NCBI RefSeq assembly: GCF_000270245.1
Contig: NC_015635.1
Location: 4,712,001-4,776,000, forward strand
DNA: 64,000 nt
Source of the DNA: Microlunatus phosphovorus NM-1
Lineage (GTDB): Bacteria; Actinomycetota; Actinomycetes; Propionibacteriales; Propionibacteriaceae
Direction of reading: 5' to 3'
Shown in pieces: positions 17,494 to 26,043 of the stretch. How positions within the stretch are numbered: position 1 is the stretch's first letter; each line of letters opens with the position of its first letter. A model generated the notes under the pieces. The model did not search any database and was not told the origin of the DNA. It worked only from the letters and a program-made list of their open reading frames with translations. The position numbers and the translations under genes are program-made.

Positions 17494-18881
17494 CGGTCGT
17501 CCTCTTCGTAGGTTCGCAGCCGCTGGCGACGCGGGGCCGGGTCCGGTGTGGTGTGCGGTTGGTCGCGGTGGGCGACGGTGGGGATGCGGTCGTTGAGGGC
17601 GCGGCGGAGCTGGCGGCGGCGGGCGCGGCGGGCGGTTTCGATGTCGCGGAGGCTGAGGCGCTGGTTGGGGTGGTCCTCGTCGATGGCGACGCAAAGGAAG
17701 GTGTTGCGGTCGTAGACGCGGATCTCGGAGAGGTCGCGCGGGTCGTAGCGGATCGTCACGGGGTGGCCGACGAACGGGGCGAGGGTCGGTGCCAGGTAGC
17801 GCTGGCCTTGGAAGTGGATGCCGTCACGTTGCACGGTGCGGTGTTTGGCGACGGTGAGGAGGAGCCCGTCGAGCTGTTCGAGGCTGTCGGGCATGCGGGG
17901 CAGCCAGCCGTCGGCGACCCACGCGTCTCGTGGTGAGGTGCCGAGTTCGCGGTGAGGTCGCTCGTTGTAGGTGGTGACGAAGTCGCCGATCGCCTGGTCG
18001 AGGGCCGACAGGTCCAGGACCGGTTTCGGTGCCTTGCTGCCGGGTCCGAGGTGGCCCGGCAGCGTGTTGAGGAGTTCGGTGTTGACGGTTCCGAAGAACC
18101 GCTCGATCTTCCCCCGGCCTTGCGGGCGGGCGACGGTGGAGTGGATGAGCCGGATGTGCAGCTCGATCGCGGTCCGGTCAAGGTGGTGGCTGGTGAAGTC
18201 GGAGCCGTGGTCGACGTACAAGATGTCGGGGATGCCGCACATCGCCCACTGCGGGTCGTTCTTCCGCCAGATCGCCTGCCGTAATGCCAGCGCGGTTTGC
18301 AGCGCTGACGGGGCACCGGAGAACACGGTGTAGCCACAGATGGCGCGGGCGTGGTCGTCCATCACCGCGGTCAGCCATGGCCGGTCCGGGCGGCCGTCGG
18401 GGCCGACGATGAGGATGTCGAGCTCGGTGTGGTCGGCCTGCCAGATCCGGTTCGGACGATCGGCCCGGAACCGGTACACCAGCTCGTGGCGGTCCCGGTA
18501 CGAGGCGGGACCTTCCAACGCCAGGGTGACCAGGGCAGGGTCGAGGGCTTGCACGATGGCCCGCACGGTCGAGTAGCTCGGCGCCGGCAGGTGCTGTTGG
18601 TCTGCTTCGGCGACGGTCAGCCGATACAGGGTGGCGATGCTGGGTCGGGGCCGGGTCAGCGCGAGCCGTTCGACGAAGAGCACCACGTCGGCACTGGTGC
18701 GGCGTTGGCCGGCGTCGGTTCGGGGTCGGGGTTCCAGTGCGGCGATGCCGCCGGCGCGGTACCGCTGGTGCCAGCGTTGCAGGGTGCGCTCGCCGACGCC
18801 GGTGGAGCGGGCGAGGGCGGCGAGCGGGACCTGGTCTTCGACATGCAGTCGAAGCACCCGCCACCGCCCGTCAGCGTCCAC
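17490..18881 (-). CDS. tniA: TniA-like DDE transposase (Mu/Tn402 type)
   Basis: Transposase of 463 residues. An N-terminal helix-turn-helix (ALARSTGVGERTLQRWHQRY, about 22-41) precedes an rve/DDE catalytic domain. The triad appears as Asp150 (WQADHTELD), Asp224 (YVDHGSDFTS) and Glu260 (GRGKIERFFG). A C-terminal Mu-type beta-barrel contains GQRYLAPTLAPFVGHPVTIRYDP. GTG at 18881 lies 17 bp after the resolvase stop. With tniB and the serine recombinase it forms the core of a Tn402/Tn5053-like element. It is about 90 residues shorter than Tn5053 TniA, yet all catalytic residues are present. Confidence 0.9.
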   Translation of the reverse strand: MDADGRWRVLRLHVEDQVPLAALARSTGVGERTLQRWHQRYRAGGIAALEPRPRTDAGQRRTSADVVLFVERLALTRPRPSIATLYRLTVAEADQQHLPAPSYSTVRAIVQALDPALVTLALEGPASYRDRHELVYRFRADRPNRIWQADHTELDILIVGPDGRPDRPWLTAVMDDHARAICGYTVFSGAPSALQTALALRQAIWRKNDPQWAMCGIPDILYVDHGSDFTSHHLDRTAIELHIRLIHSTVARPQGRGKIERFFGTVNTELLNTLPGHLGPGSKAPKPVLDLSALDQAIGDFVTTYNERPHRELGTSPRDAWVADGWLPRMPDSLEQLDGLLLTVAKHRTVQRDGIHFQGQRYLAPTLAPFVGHPVTIRYDPRDLSEIRVYDRNTFLCVAIDEDHPNQRLSLRDIETARRARRRQLRRALNDRIPTVAHRDQPHTTPDPAPRRQRLRTYEEDDR

Positions 18882-18898
18882 AGCCGCCTACATCCTCG

Positions 18899-19495
18899 TC
18901 ACATTCCGCTGTCCTTGCGGGCCGCGAAGGCTTGCTGGTGGCGGTACAAGGTCGCGCGGCTCCACCCAACCAGCCGGGCCGCGTCTTCGGCGGTGCGGCC
19001 TTTCGCCCGGGCGTCGGCGGCGATCGCGAGCTTGTCAGCGATCACCACCGGGTCCGACAGTGGCCGGCCGAATCGGGTGCCGTTCTGCCGGGCAGCGGCG
19101 ATGCCAGCGTTGACGCGCTCCACGATCAGCTCTCTTTCGTACTCGGCGAGCGTGGCCAGCATGTTCAACATCAGCCGTCCGGTCGAGGTGGCCGGGTCGA
19201 TCCCGTCCGACACCGACCGCACCGCCACGTCGCGGTCGCGGAGTAGGTTCACGGTGTTGAGGACGTCGATGAGTGACCGGCCGAGCCGGTCGACCCGCCA
19301 CACCACCACCGTGTCGCCCGGCTCGGCGTAGCCGAGCAGCTTCTGCATGCCGGGCCGCTCAGCTGCCGACCTGCTGCCGGAGGTGATATCGGCGAACACG
19401 TCACGCTTCTGCACCCCGGCCGCCACCAGCGCGTCCAGCTGCAGCTGCGCATCCTGGCTCGCTGTGCTGACCCGCGTGTATCCGAGTTGCCTCAC
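18899..19495 (-). CDS. tniR: Serine recombinase (TniR-type resolvase/invertase)
   Basis: Small serine recombinase of about 198 residues that resolves transposition cointegrates. Catalytic Ser10 is in YTRVST. The Arg-rich active site follows (VWRVDRLGRSL). The long E-helix with LATLAEYERELIVERV is intact, and a C-terminal helix-turn-helix ends the protein (TAEDAARLVGWSRATLYRHQ). GTG at 19495 is preferred to TTG at 19501. It is the first gene of the tniR-tniA-tniB operon, and its upstream region holds candidate res subsites. Confidence 0.9.
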   Translation of the reverse strand: MRQLGYTRVSTASQDAQLQLDALVAAGVQKRDVFADITSGSRSAAERPGMQKLLGYAEPGDTVVVWRVDRLGRSLIDVLNTVNLLRDRDVAVRSVSDGIDPATSTGRLMLNMLATLAEYERELIVERVNAGIAAARQNGTRFGRPLSDPVVIADKLAIAADARAKGRTAEDAARLVGWSRATLYRHQQAFAARKDSGM

Positions 19496-19506
19496 CCTCA
19501 ACAGTC

Positions 19507-19637
19507 TGCCTCAGAAACCCCTCGCCACGCCCGGCCCGAGACGCATTACGGCGAGACTTCTTTCTGAGACATACTCCCAGTCCCTCGGTAGGCAGGCGGC
19601 AGGGCGGCTCGATCTCACGCCAGACGTGTCTCAAGAA
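19507..19637. promoter_or_regulatory. Candidate res site upstream of the resolvase
   Basis: Three related 11-bp words occur before the recombinase start: TGCCTCAGAAA (19507-19517), TTTCTGAGACA (19561-19571) and TGTCTCAAGAA (19627-19637). They are in inverted orientations relative to one another. The layout is like dyad subsites of a res locus, but the match is short. Confidence 0.4.
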
Positions 19638-19711
19638 TCTGTAGTTTTATGAGTCACTTGTCTTGCTCAGCGGCTGCGGCAGTTCGCGCAGCTGTCCATC
19701 AGCTCGATGCT

Positions 19712-20308
19712 TCAGGCGGGAAGATGGGTGACGAGGGCGCGGGCGGCCGTGATGCCGAGTTGGAGTACGAGTTCGCGGGGTTGACCGCGGTCGAGCTGGC
19801 GGAATCCGGCGTCGAGGATGCCGACGGTCAGTCCGGTGGCGATGGGTACTCGTTCGGGATGGTTCTGCAGGAGGTCTGTCCAGGCGTTGGTGAGGGTGTT
19901 GCGCATGCCGGTGTGGGCGTGGGCGACGGTTTCGTCGATCGAAGCGTTCAGCGACTGGGTTCGTGCGGCTTCCATCAGCCATCCGTGGCCGGTGGCGGCG
20001 GCTTGTTCGAGGTTGGTCCGCACCCAGGCGACCACGCGATCCTCCGGGCTGCCGGCGATCTCCATCGCTGCCGAGACCGTGGTCAGCCACTCGGGTAGGT
20101 AGCGGTCGACGACCAGGCTGCGGAGGTCTTCGACGGAGTCGACGTAGCGGTAGATGCTGTTGCGGGCGATGCCGGCCGCTGAGGTGACGGCGCCGGCAGT
20201 CAGGTGGCTGGACGGTGATTCGCGCAGGATGGCTTCGGCAGCGTCGATCAGGCGGGTCCGGATCATCGCGCGGTGCTCGGCAACCGTGGGCGCATCGATC
20301 TTCGGCAC
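19712..20308 (-). CDS. TetR family regulator
   Basis: Repressor of 198 residues. The helix-turn-helix (LTAGAVTSAAGIARNSIYRYV) is at about residues 36-56. The rest is an all-helical ligand domain. GTG at 20308 has GGAGG six bases upstream. It diverges from the DUF2871-MFS-HsmA operon, and the intergenic region holds two direct repeats beginning TGTTAG. It most likely represses that operon. The inducer is unknown, perhaps a substrate of the pump. Confidence 0.88.
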   Translation of the reverse strand: MPKIDAPTVAEHRAMIRTRLIDAAEAILRESPSSHLTAGAVTSAAGIARNSIYRYVDSVEDLRSLVVDRYLPEWLTTVSAAMEIAGSPEDRVVAWVRTNLEQAAATGHGWLMEAARTQSLNASIDETVAHAHTGMRNTLTNAWTDLLQNHPERVPIATGLTVGILDAGFRQLDRGQPRELVLQLGITAARALVTHLPA

Positions 20309-20384
20309 CGTTCCTCCTTCGCGAGATCGTTCCCTTCATGGGCGACTGACACCGCGGATCGCGTGACGGTCACACCCTGAGCAA

Positions 20385-20465
20385 TGTTAGCGACATCACC
20401 GTCCCGAAATTTGCGGACACAGCGTCACGAACATAGGGTTGAGCCTGTTAGAGACAGTCCGTCGC
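20385..20465. promoter_or_regulatory. Direct repeats in the TetR/DUF2871 divergent promoter
   Basis: TGTTAGCGACATCACCGTCC (from 20385) and TGTTAGAGACAGTCCGTC (from 20446) are two similar words 61 bp apart between the divergent genes. They are candidate binding sites for the TetR protein encoded at 19712-20308. Confidence 0.5.
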
Positions 20466-20481
20466 AATACTGGAGGTGGTC

Positions 20482-20952
20482 GTGAGAAAGGCAGAGTCGG
20501 TTCTGTTCCGTCTGTCAGCGGGATGGACCGTGGTCGGGTTGGCCAGTGGGCTTGCCTATCGAGAGTTAACCCGCTCGACCGGGTTCAGCGGGTTCACCCA
20601 GCTCGCGGTGGTGCACACCCACACGCTGGTCCTGGGCACGATCGTGGGCCTGCTGGTACTTGCCTTGCAGCGGGTCTACCGGCTCGGTGAGGATCGCCGG
20701 TTCGGCTGGTTCGTGTGGATCTGGACCATTGGACTCGTCCTCACCGCCGGCGCGATGGCGGTCAAGGGATCGCTGCAGGTGCTCGGTTCAGCTGCCGCCG
20801 ACTCATCGGCCCTGGCCGGTGTCTCCGGGCTGGGCCACGTCGTGTTGACCGTCGGCTTCGTGCTCGTGTTCTTGGTGCTGGGACGCCGCATCCGCCACAC
20901 CCAGCAGGAGTCCGACACCGAGACCGCGACCACGCAGGCCATGCCGGCATGA
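20482..20952 (+). CDS. DUF2871 family membrane protein
   Basis: 156-residue integral membrane protein with four hydrophobic segments. The DUF2871 signature is clear: GLASGLAYRELTR then GFSGFTQLAVVHTHTLVLG, with paired His in the second helix. Its function is unknown; the His-rich helix hints at metal or haem contact, which is inference. GTG at 20482 is chosen because GGAGG lies five bases upstream. Its stop overlaps the MFS start as ATGA, so the two are translationally coupled. Confidence 0.8.
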   Translation: MRKAESVLFRLSAGWTVVGLASGLAYRELTRSTGFSGFTQLAVVHTHTLVLGTIVGLLVLALQRVYRLGEDRRFGWFVWIWTIGLVLTAGAMAVKGSLQVLGSAAADSSALAGVSGLGHVVLTVGFVLVFLVLGRRIRHTQQESDTETATTQAMPA

Positions 20953-22532
20953 GTGCGCTTCAGCCTGACGAGACGCTGGTGACAGCTGAGCGTGCGCCCG
21001 AAGCTCAGCGTCGGGCCTGGGCGGGATTGTGGGTGCTGGCGGCAGCGTTGGCCATGATCGTGCTGGACGGCACCATTGTCGGCGTCGCGTTGCCGGCAAT
21101 CATCACCGATCTGCACCTGGATCTCACTGACGCGCAGTGGGTGAACAGCCTGTACTCGGTGGTTTTTGCCGCTCTGCTGCTGACCGCCGGCCGCCTAGGT
21201 GACCGGTGGGGGCGGCGGAGGTTGCTGCTCGCAGGTGTCACAGTGTTCGTTCTCGGCAGCATGCTGGCTGCGTCCGCCGGCGACGCCGCGGCGCTGCTCT
21301 CCGCGCGTGCCCTGCAGGGTGTCGGCGGGGCGATGGTGCTGCCGTCCACGTTGTCCACGGTTAACGCCACGTTCCGCGGCCGCGACCGGGCTGCGGCGTT
21401 CGGGATTTGGGGGGCGGTCATGTCCGGCGCGGCCGCGCTCGGACCACTGCTGGGCGGCTTCCTCACGCAGGTGTCGAACTGGCCGTTGGTGTTTTGGATC
21501 AACGTGCCGATCGGCCTCGCCGTGGCAGTCGCCACCATGCTGCTCGTCGACGAGACCCGCGGCACCAAGGCCGCTGGGATCGGCGTCGACGTTCCCGGGC
21601 CGCTGCTCAGTGCTGCCGGGCTCGCCCTGATCGTGTTCGGGCTGATCGAGAGCAGCTCGCTGGGCTGGTGGACACCGACCGGCTCGCCGGCATTGTTCGG
21701 GCCGGCCTGGCCCGCCGCCGCCCCGGTCTCACCGGTGCCGGTCGCCCTAGCCGTCGGAGTCGTGCTGCTGGCTGCGTTCCTGGTCGTGGAGTCTCGTCGG
21801 CAGCGCAGCGGCCGCACCACCGTCCTCGACCTGCGGCTGTTCACACTCCCGACCTTCAGCTTCGGCAACACCACCGCGCTGCTCGTAGCGGTCGGTGAGT
21901 TCGCCCTCCTCTTCGTCCTCCCGCTCTTCTTGGTGACCTCGCTTGGGCTCAGCATGCTGTCGGCCGGTCTGGTGCTGGCCTCGATGGCCACGGGAGCGTT
22001 CCTGTCCGGTGCGGTCGCCCGCCACCTGGCAGCCCGCTTCGGCCCGACCCGGGTGGTGGTCCTCGGCCTCGCCCTGGAAGTGGTGGGCGCCACCGCGGCC
22101 GCGCTCGTCACCACTGCCAGCGGGCCCGGCTGGGCGGTAGCCGCCGCACTCCTGCCCTACGGGCTCGGGCTGGGCTTGGCGTCGGCGCAGCTGACCTCCA
22201 CCACCCTCCGCGACGTTCCCCCCAGTCAGTCCGGGACCGGGTCGGCCACCCAAAGCACCGTCCGTCAACTCGGCGCCGCGCTCGGCAGCGCCGTCGCCGG
22301 CACAACCCTCGCCGCCGCCCTCACCACCCACCAGACCCCAACCGCACTCGCCGACCCGACCGCGTTCCCCGCCGCCAGCGCCTCAGCCCTCTGGGTCGCC
22401 GTCGCCATCCTCGCGATCGCCACCCTCACCGCCTGGGCGCTCGACCACACCAGCCGTCGGCAGCCAGAAACCGCCCCCCAGATCACCCCACCAGCAATTC
22501 AGGAGAAGTCATGCTCGCCCCAGCCATCGTGA
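20949..22532 (+). CDS. DHA2-family (14-TMS) MFS drug efflux transporter
   Basis: Multidrug:proton antiporter of 527 residues with about 14 membrane segments. It shows LDGTIVGVALPAI (DHA2 motif D1) near residue 40, motif A GRLGDRWGRRR near 85 and motif C-like GAAALGPLLGGFLTQ near 170. ATG at 20949 overlaps the upstream stop. Divergent TetR control and the EmrB/QacA-like family suggest export of toxic compounds. The closest relatives cannot be named without a search. The last 22 bp overlap the start of the HsmA gene. Confidence 0.92.
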   Translation: MSALQPDETLVTAERAPEAQRRAWAGLWVLAAALAMIVLDGTIVGVALPAIITDLHLDLTDAQWVNSLYSVVFAALLLTAGRLGDRWGRRRLLLAGVTVFVLGSMLAASAGDAAALLSARALQGVGGAMVLPSTLSTVNATFRGRDRAAAFGIWGAVMSGAAALGPLLGGFLTQVSNWPLVFWINVPIGLAVAVATMLLVDETRGTKAAGIGVDVPGPLLSAAGLALIVFGLIESSSLGWWTPTGSPALFGPAWPAAAPVSPVPVALAVGVVLLAAFLVVESRRQRSGRTTVLDLRLFTLPTFSFGNTTALLVAVGEFALLFVLPLFLVTSLGLSMLSAGLVLASMATGAFLSGAVARHLAARFGPTRVVVLGLALEVVGATAAALVTTASGPGWAVAAALLPYGLGLGLASAQLTSTTLRDVPPSQSGTGSATQSTVRQLGAALGSAVAGTTLAAALTTHQTPTALADPTAFPAASASALWVAVAILAIATLTAWALDHTSRRQPETAPQITPPAIQEKSCSPQPS

Positions 22533-22903
22533 TCATCACCCTCGCGCTCGTCTTCTACTCCATCGGCATCTGGGCCGAACGCATCCAAGGCATCCTCAAA
22601 CCCTGGCACGCCGTCTTCTTTGGCCTCGGCCTCGCCGCCGACGCCACCGGCACCTTCCTCATGACCCAAATCGCCGCCAGCCGCCGCACCGAAGGAATCC
22701 AAGCGAGCGGACTCAGCTCCGTGATGGCCGTCAGCGGAACCATCGCCATCGTATTGATGGCCATCCACCTTCTCTGGGCCATCGTGGTCCTCATCCGCAA
22801 CCGCGAGCACGAGAAGCAGACGTTCCACCGCTTCAGCATCGCGGTATGGGTCCTCTGGCTCATCCCCTACATCATCGGCGCCGCCTCCGCTATGGCCGGA
22901 TGA
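22511..22903 (+). CDS. HsmA family membrane protein
   Basis: 130-residue membrane protein with four hydrophobic segments. It matches the TIGR03987/HsmA family pattern (FYSIGIWAERIQGILKPWHAVFFGLGLAADATGT is the region; the core is WAERIQGILKPWH). CAGGAGAAG just before the ATG is a good ribosome site and lies inside the end of the MFS gene. The family role is unclear; one member is linked to haem or survival phenotypes in mycobacteria, but I would not transfer that. It is the last gene of the operon. Confidence 0.75.
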   Translation: MLAPAIVIITLALVFYSIGIWAERIQGILKPWHAVFFGLGLAADATGTFLMTQIAASRRTEGIQASGLSSVMAVSGTIAIVLMAIHLLWAIVVLIRNREHEKQTFHRFSIAVWVLWLIPYIIGAASAMAG

Positions 22904-23016
22904 ATCAGCCGTAGCCGATGCAGGCACGACTCCCGCCACCGAGCGCTGCAAGTTTGCCGCCACTAAACGCTGCCGCCCATAACCCTGACCCCGGTGTCAC
23001 CGGCCTGGCTGTCTCG

Positions 23017-23076
23017 GTTGAGGGACCCCTTGCGGGCCACTGGTCAGTCTCTGCCCGTCGGCGAGAGTTGAGGGAC
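23017..23076. repeat. Pair of 10-bp direct repeats, possible IS end remnant
   Basis: GTTGAGGGAC occurs at 23017-23026 and again at 23067-23076, exactly 50 bp apart. The second is next to GGCGAGA. Paired words of this kind resemble multiple terminal repeats of IS21-type elements. The 230-bp gap 22904-23136 holds no gene; it lies between the HsmA gene and the lut operon. Confidence 0.4.
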
Positions 23077-23136
23077 ACATCTCCAGATTTCTCCCTCGCC
23101 CCGTTCACCGGGCTCGATCCAGAAGTGGACGAACCT

Positions 23137-23784
23137 CTACGAGTCCATGACGATGATCACCTCGAGCACCCGTGGGCCGTGCACGCCCTCGACCCGGTTG
23201 AGCTCGATGTCGCTCGTCGCGCTCGGCCCGCTGATCATGGTCAGCGGACGGTCCGCCTGCAGCCTGGCCAGCATCTCCGGCACGTCGGGCACGACGGCGC
23301 TCTGCGCCACCACGCACAGGTGGTAGTCCGGGACCAGCGTGAGCGCCCGTCGGCCCTGGTCGGGTGAGGCGTCCAGCACCAGGGTGCCGGTCTCCGCGGC
23401 CGCCACCGCGCAGCCGGTGACGGTGCCGCCCAGCTGGTCGAGCGCGGCCACCGACAACGGCGCCTCCGCGCTGTCCCGGTGCAGCTCGGCGCTCACCTCG
23501 GCCGTCCACGCCGGCGGCAGACCCGGCGGTACGACCAGCGTGGTCAGCCCCCGATCGGCCACCGCCGCGGCCACCGTGGTGGCCAGCTCGGCCTGCGTGC
23601 TGGTCCGCACCAGTGCCTTGTAGTCCTCGAGCCGGTCGACCAGCAGCTCGACCACGTCGTCCATCGACCGGTTGGGCTGATCGCGGTAGGAGCGGTCGAC
23701 GTCGGCGTACGCGGGCGCCACCGAGGGCGGCGCGAGCTCGTGCGCCCGCGCGATCCGGGCCAGGATCTCCTGTCGGGCGCTCAT
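23137..23784 (-). CDS. lutC: Lactate utilization protein C (LUD domain)
   Basis: LUD-domain subunit (PF02589) of the LutABC L-lactate oxidation system, 215 residues. The core is recognisable from TLVVPPGLPPAW to VAAAETGTLVLDASPDQGRRALTLVPDYH, and the C-terminal SDIELNRVEGVHGPRVL motif is intact. It works with LutA and LutB to oxidise lactate to pyruvate. ATG at 23784 overlaps the lutB stop by 4 bp. It is the last gene of the lctP-lutA-lutB-lutC operon. Confidence 0.92.
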   Translation of the reverse strand: MSARQEILARIARAHELAPPSVAPAYADVDRSYRDQPNRSMDDVVELLVDRLEDYKALVRTSTQAELATTVAAAVADRGLTTLVVPPGLPPAWTAEVSAELHRDSAEAPLSVAALDQLGGTVTGCAVAAAETGTLVLDASPDQGRRALTLVPDYHLCVVAQSAVVPDVPEMLARLQADRPLTMISGPSATSDIELNRVEGVHGPRVLEVIIVMDS

Positions 23785-25274
23785 CGCTGTCCCCCCTCGT
23801 GCTCGGCGGTCCACCAGTCGCGGAAGCTCTGCGTCGGTGGGCGCGGGATGTCCCGCGACTGCGTCCAGGCGTCGGCCAGCGGCAACGGGATCGGCCCGAT
23901 CACCCCGCGCTTGCGTCCGAGCACCCGGCCGGCCCGTGCCCCGCGGACCGCCGCGCTCCAGCGCTTGTCGTTGCTCATCACCCAGGACGCGGCCTTCATG
24001 ATCGCGCTCTCCGCACTCGGCAGCCGGTGCTCGGCCCGGTGGGTCTCCACGTGCGCGTTCCGCAGGTGCACCAGCATCGAGGGGATGTCGATCTTCACCG
24101 GGCAGGCGTCGTAGCAGGCGCCGCACAGCGAGCTGGCGTACGGCAGCGAGGCGTTGTCCTCGACCCCGGTCAGCTGCGGCGACAGGACCGCCCCGATCGG
24201 ACCCGGGTAGACCGACCCGTACGCGTGCCCGCCGGCCCGCTCGTAGACCGGGCAGACGTTGAGGCACGCGCTGCAGCGGATGCAGTTGAGCGCGTCCCGG
24301 CCGTGGGCGTCGGACAGCACCGCGGTGCGGCCGTTGTCGAGCAGCACCAGATGGAACTCCTGCGGACCGTCGCCGGGGGTGACCCCGGTCCACATCGACG
24401 TGTACGGGTTCATCCGCTCCCCGGTGGAGGACCGGGGCAGGAGCTGCAGGAACACCTCGAGATCTGTCCAGCGGGGCACCAGCTTCTCGATCCCCATCAC
24501 GGTGATCAGGGTCTCGGGCAGCGTCAGGCACATCCGGCCGTTGCCCTCGGACTCGACCACCCCGAGGGTGCCCGTCTCGGCGATGCCGAAGTTGGCGCCG
24601 CTGATGGCGACCCGGGCGGACAGGAACTTCCGGCGCAGGTGCTGCCGCGCGGCGGCGGCCAGCACGGCCGGCTCGTCGGTGAGCTCGGGGTCGACGTCCG
24701 CCATCTCACGCAGGAAGATCTCGCGGATCTCCGAGCGGTTGCGGTGGATCGCCGGGACCAGGATGTGCGACGGCTTGTCGTGCCCCAGCTGGACGATCAG
24801 CTCGGCCAGGTCGGTCTCGTAGGCCGCGATCCCCTGGCTCTCCAGGTGCTCGTTCAGCCCGATCTCCTGGGTTGCCATCGACTTGACCTTGACCACCTCG
24901 TCGGCACCGGTGGCCCGGACCAGCCGGGTGACGATCTCGTTGGCCTCGGTCGCGTCGCGGGCCCAGTGCACGGTGCCGCCGCGGGCCGTCACCTTCTCCT
25001 CCAGCTGCAGGAGATAGGTCTCCAGATCGCCCATGGTGTGGCGCTTGAGCTGGCTGCCGGCCTCGCGCAGCGCCTCCCAGCCGGCGACCTCACCGACCAC
25101 CTGGGCCCGCTTGGTCCGGATCGTCTGGGTCGCGTGGCCGAGATTGGCGCGGAGCTGGCCGTTGGCCAGCGCCCGGCGGGCCGCCACCGGGAACGTCTCG
25201 TCCCCGCGGAGGTTGCCCACGCCGCGGGGCGAGGTGGGCAGGGCGGGCATGCCCAGCAGCACCGGTTCACTCAT
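23781..25274 (-). CDS. lutB: Lactate utilization iron-sulfur protein B
   Basis: Iron-sulfur subunit of LutABC, 497 residues. The N-terminal LUD domain (to about 290, with SGANFGIAETGTLGVVESEG) is followed by two 4Fe-4S clusters. Ligands are Cys331, 334, 337, 341 (CIRCSACLNVCPVY) and Cys384, 387, 391 with the following Cys-Pro (CGACYDACPVK). A C-terminal helical part completes it. It passes electrons from lactate oxidation onward. It overlaps lutA by 8 bp and lutC by 4 bp. Confidence 0.95.
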   Translation of the reverse strand: MSEPVLLGMPALPTSPRGVGNLRGDETFPVAARRALANGQLRANLGHATQTIRTKRAQVVGEVAGWEALREAGSQLKRHTMGDLETYLLQLEEKVTARGGTVHWARDATEANEIVTRLVRATGADEVVKVKSMATQEIGLNEHLESQGIAAYETDLAELIVQLGHDKPSHILVPAIHRNRSEIREIFLREMADVDPELTDEPAVLAAAARQHLRRKFLSARVAISGANFGIAETGTLGVVESEGNGRMCLTLPETLITVMGIEKLVPRWTDLEVFLQLLPRSSTGERMNPYTSMWTGVTPGDGPQEFHLVLLDNGRTAVLSDAHGRDALNCIRCSACLNVCPVYERAGGHAYGSVYPGPIGAVLSPQLTGVEDNASLPYASSLCGACYDACPVKIDIPSMLVHLRNAHVETHRAEHRLPSAESAIMKAASWVMSNDKRWSAAVRGARAGRVLGRKRGVIGPIPLPLADAWTQSRDIPRPPTQSFRDWWTAEHEGGQR

Positions 25275-26043
25275 GGGACCCCTCCAGCTCCGTCGGCGTC
25301 AGCGCCGGCAGGTCGTCCTTGGTCTGGGCGAGGATCTCGGCCAGGTGCAGCGCGCGGGTGCCGCTGCGCAGGCGGGTCAGACCGCCACCGATGTGCATCA
25401 GGCAGGAGGAGTCACCGGCGGAGCAGAACTCGGCCCCGGTGTCGAGCACGTTGCGCATCTTGTCGGCGAGCATCGCCGTCGAGGTGTCGGCGTTCTTCAC
25501 CGCGAAGGTGCCACCGAAACCGCAGCACTGGTCCGCCTCCGGCAGCTCGACCAGGCGCAGCGCCTCGACCTCGCGCAGCAGCTGGAGCGGCTTCTCCCCA
25601 ACCCGCAGCATCCGCAGCGAGTGACAGGTCGGGTGGTAGGTCACCGTGTGCGGGAAGTAGGCGCCGACGTCGGTGACGCCGAGCACGTCGACCAGCAGCT
25701 CCGACAGCTCGTACGTCCGGTGGCCCACCGCCTCGGCGTCCTCGGCCAGGGCGGCGCTGCCGTAGGTGGAGGCGACCAGGCCGTGCTGGTGGCGTACCGA
25801 GCCGACGCAGGAGCCCGACGGCGCCACGATCACGTCGTACGGCTCGAAGGTGCGCACGTAGCGCTCCACCAGCGGCAGCGCCTCCCGCTGGTAGCCGGTG
25901 TTGACGTGCATCTGACCGCAGCAGGTCTGCTGGTCGGGGAACACGACCTGGTGACCGAGGCGCTCGAGCAGCCGGACGGTGGCCCGGCCCACCTGCGGGA
26001 ACATGGTGTCGGCCAGGCAGGTGACGAACAGCGCGATCCTCAC
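25267..26043 (-). CDS. lutA: Lactate utilization protein A (CCG domain)
   Basis: 258-residue protein with two CCG domains, as in glycolate oxidase and heterodisulfide reductase subunits. The motifs are TCCGQMHVNTGY near residue 40 and QCCGFGGTFAVKN near 185. It is the third partner of LutB and LutC in lactate oxidation. GTG at 26043 overlaps the lctP stop (GTGA), so it is coupled to the permease gene. Confidence 0.95.
   Translation of the reverse strand: MRIALFVTCLADTMFPQVGRATVRLLERLGHQVVFPDQQTCCGQMHVNTGYQREALPLVERYVRTFEPYDVIVAPSGSCVGSVRHQHGLVASTYGSAALAEDAEAVGHRTYELSELLVDVLGVTDVGAYFPHTVTYHPTCHSLRMLRVGEKPLQLLREVEALRLVELPEADQCCGFGGTFAVKNADTSTAMLADKMRNVLDTGAEFCSAGDSSCLMHIGGGLTRLRSGTRALHLAEILAQTKDDLPALTPTELEGSHE

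Noticed and set aside
23613-25676. A 687-codon plus-strand frame
   Set aside because: It lies antisense to lutB, which carries both Fe-S cluster motifs.
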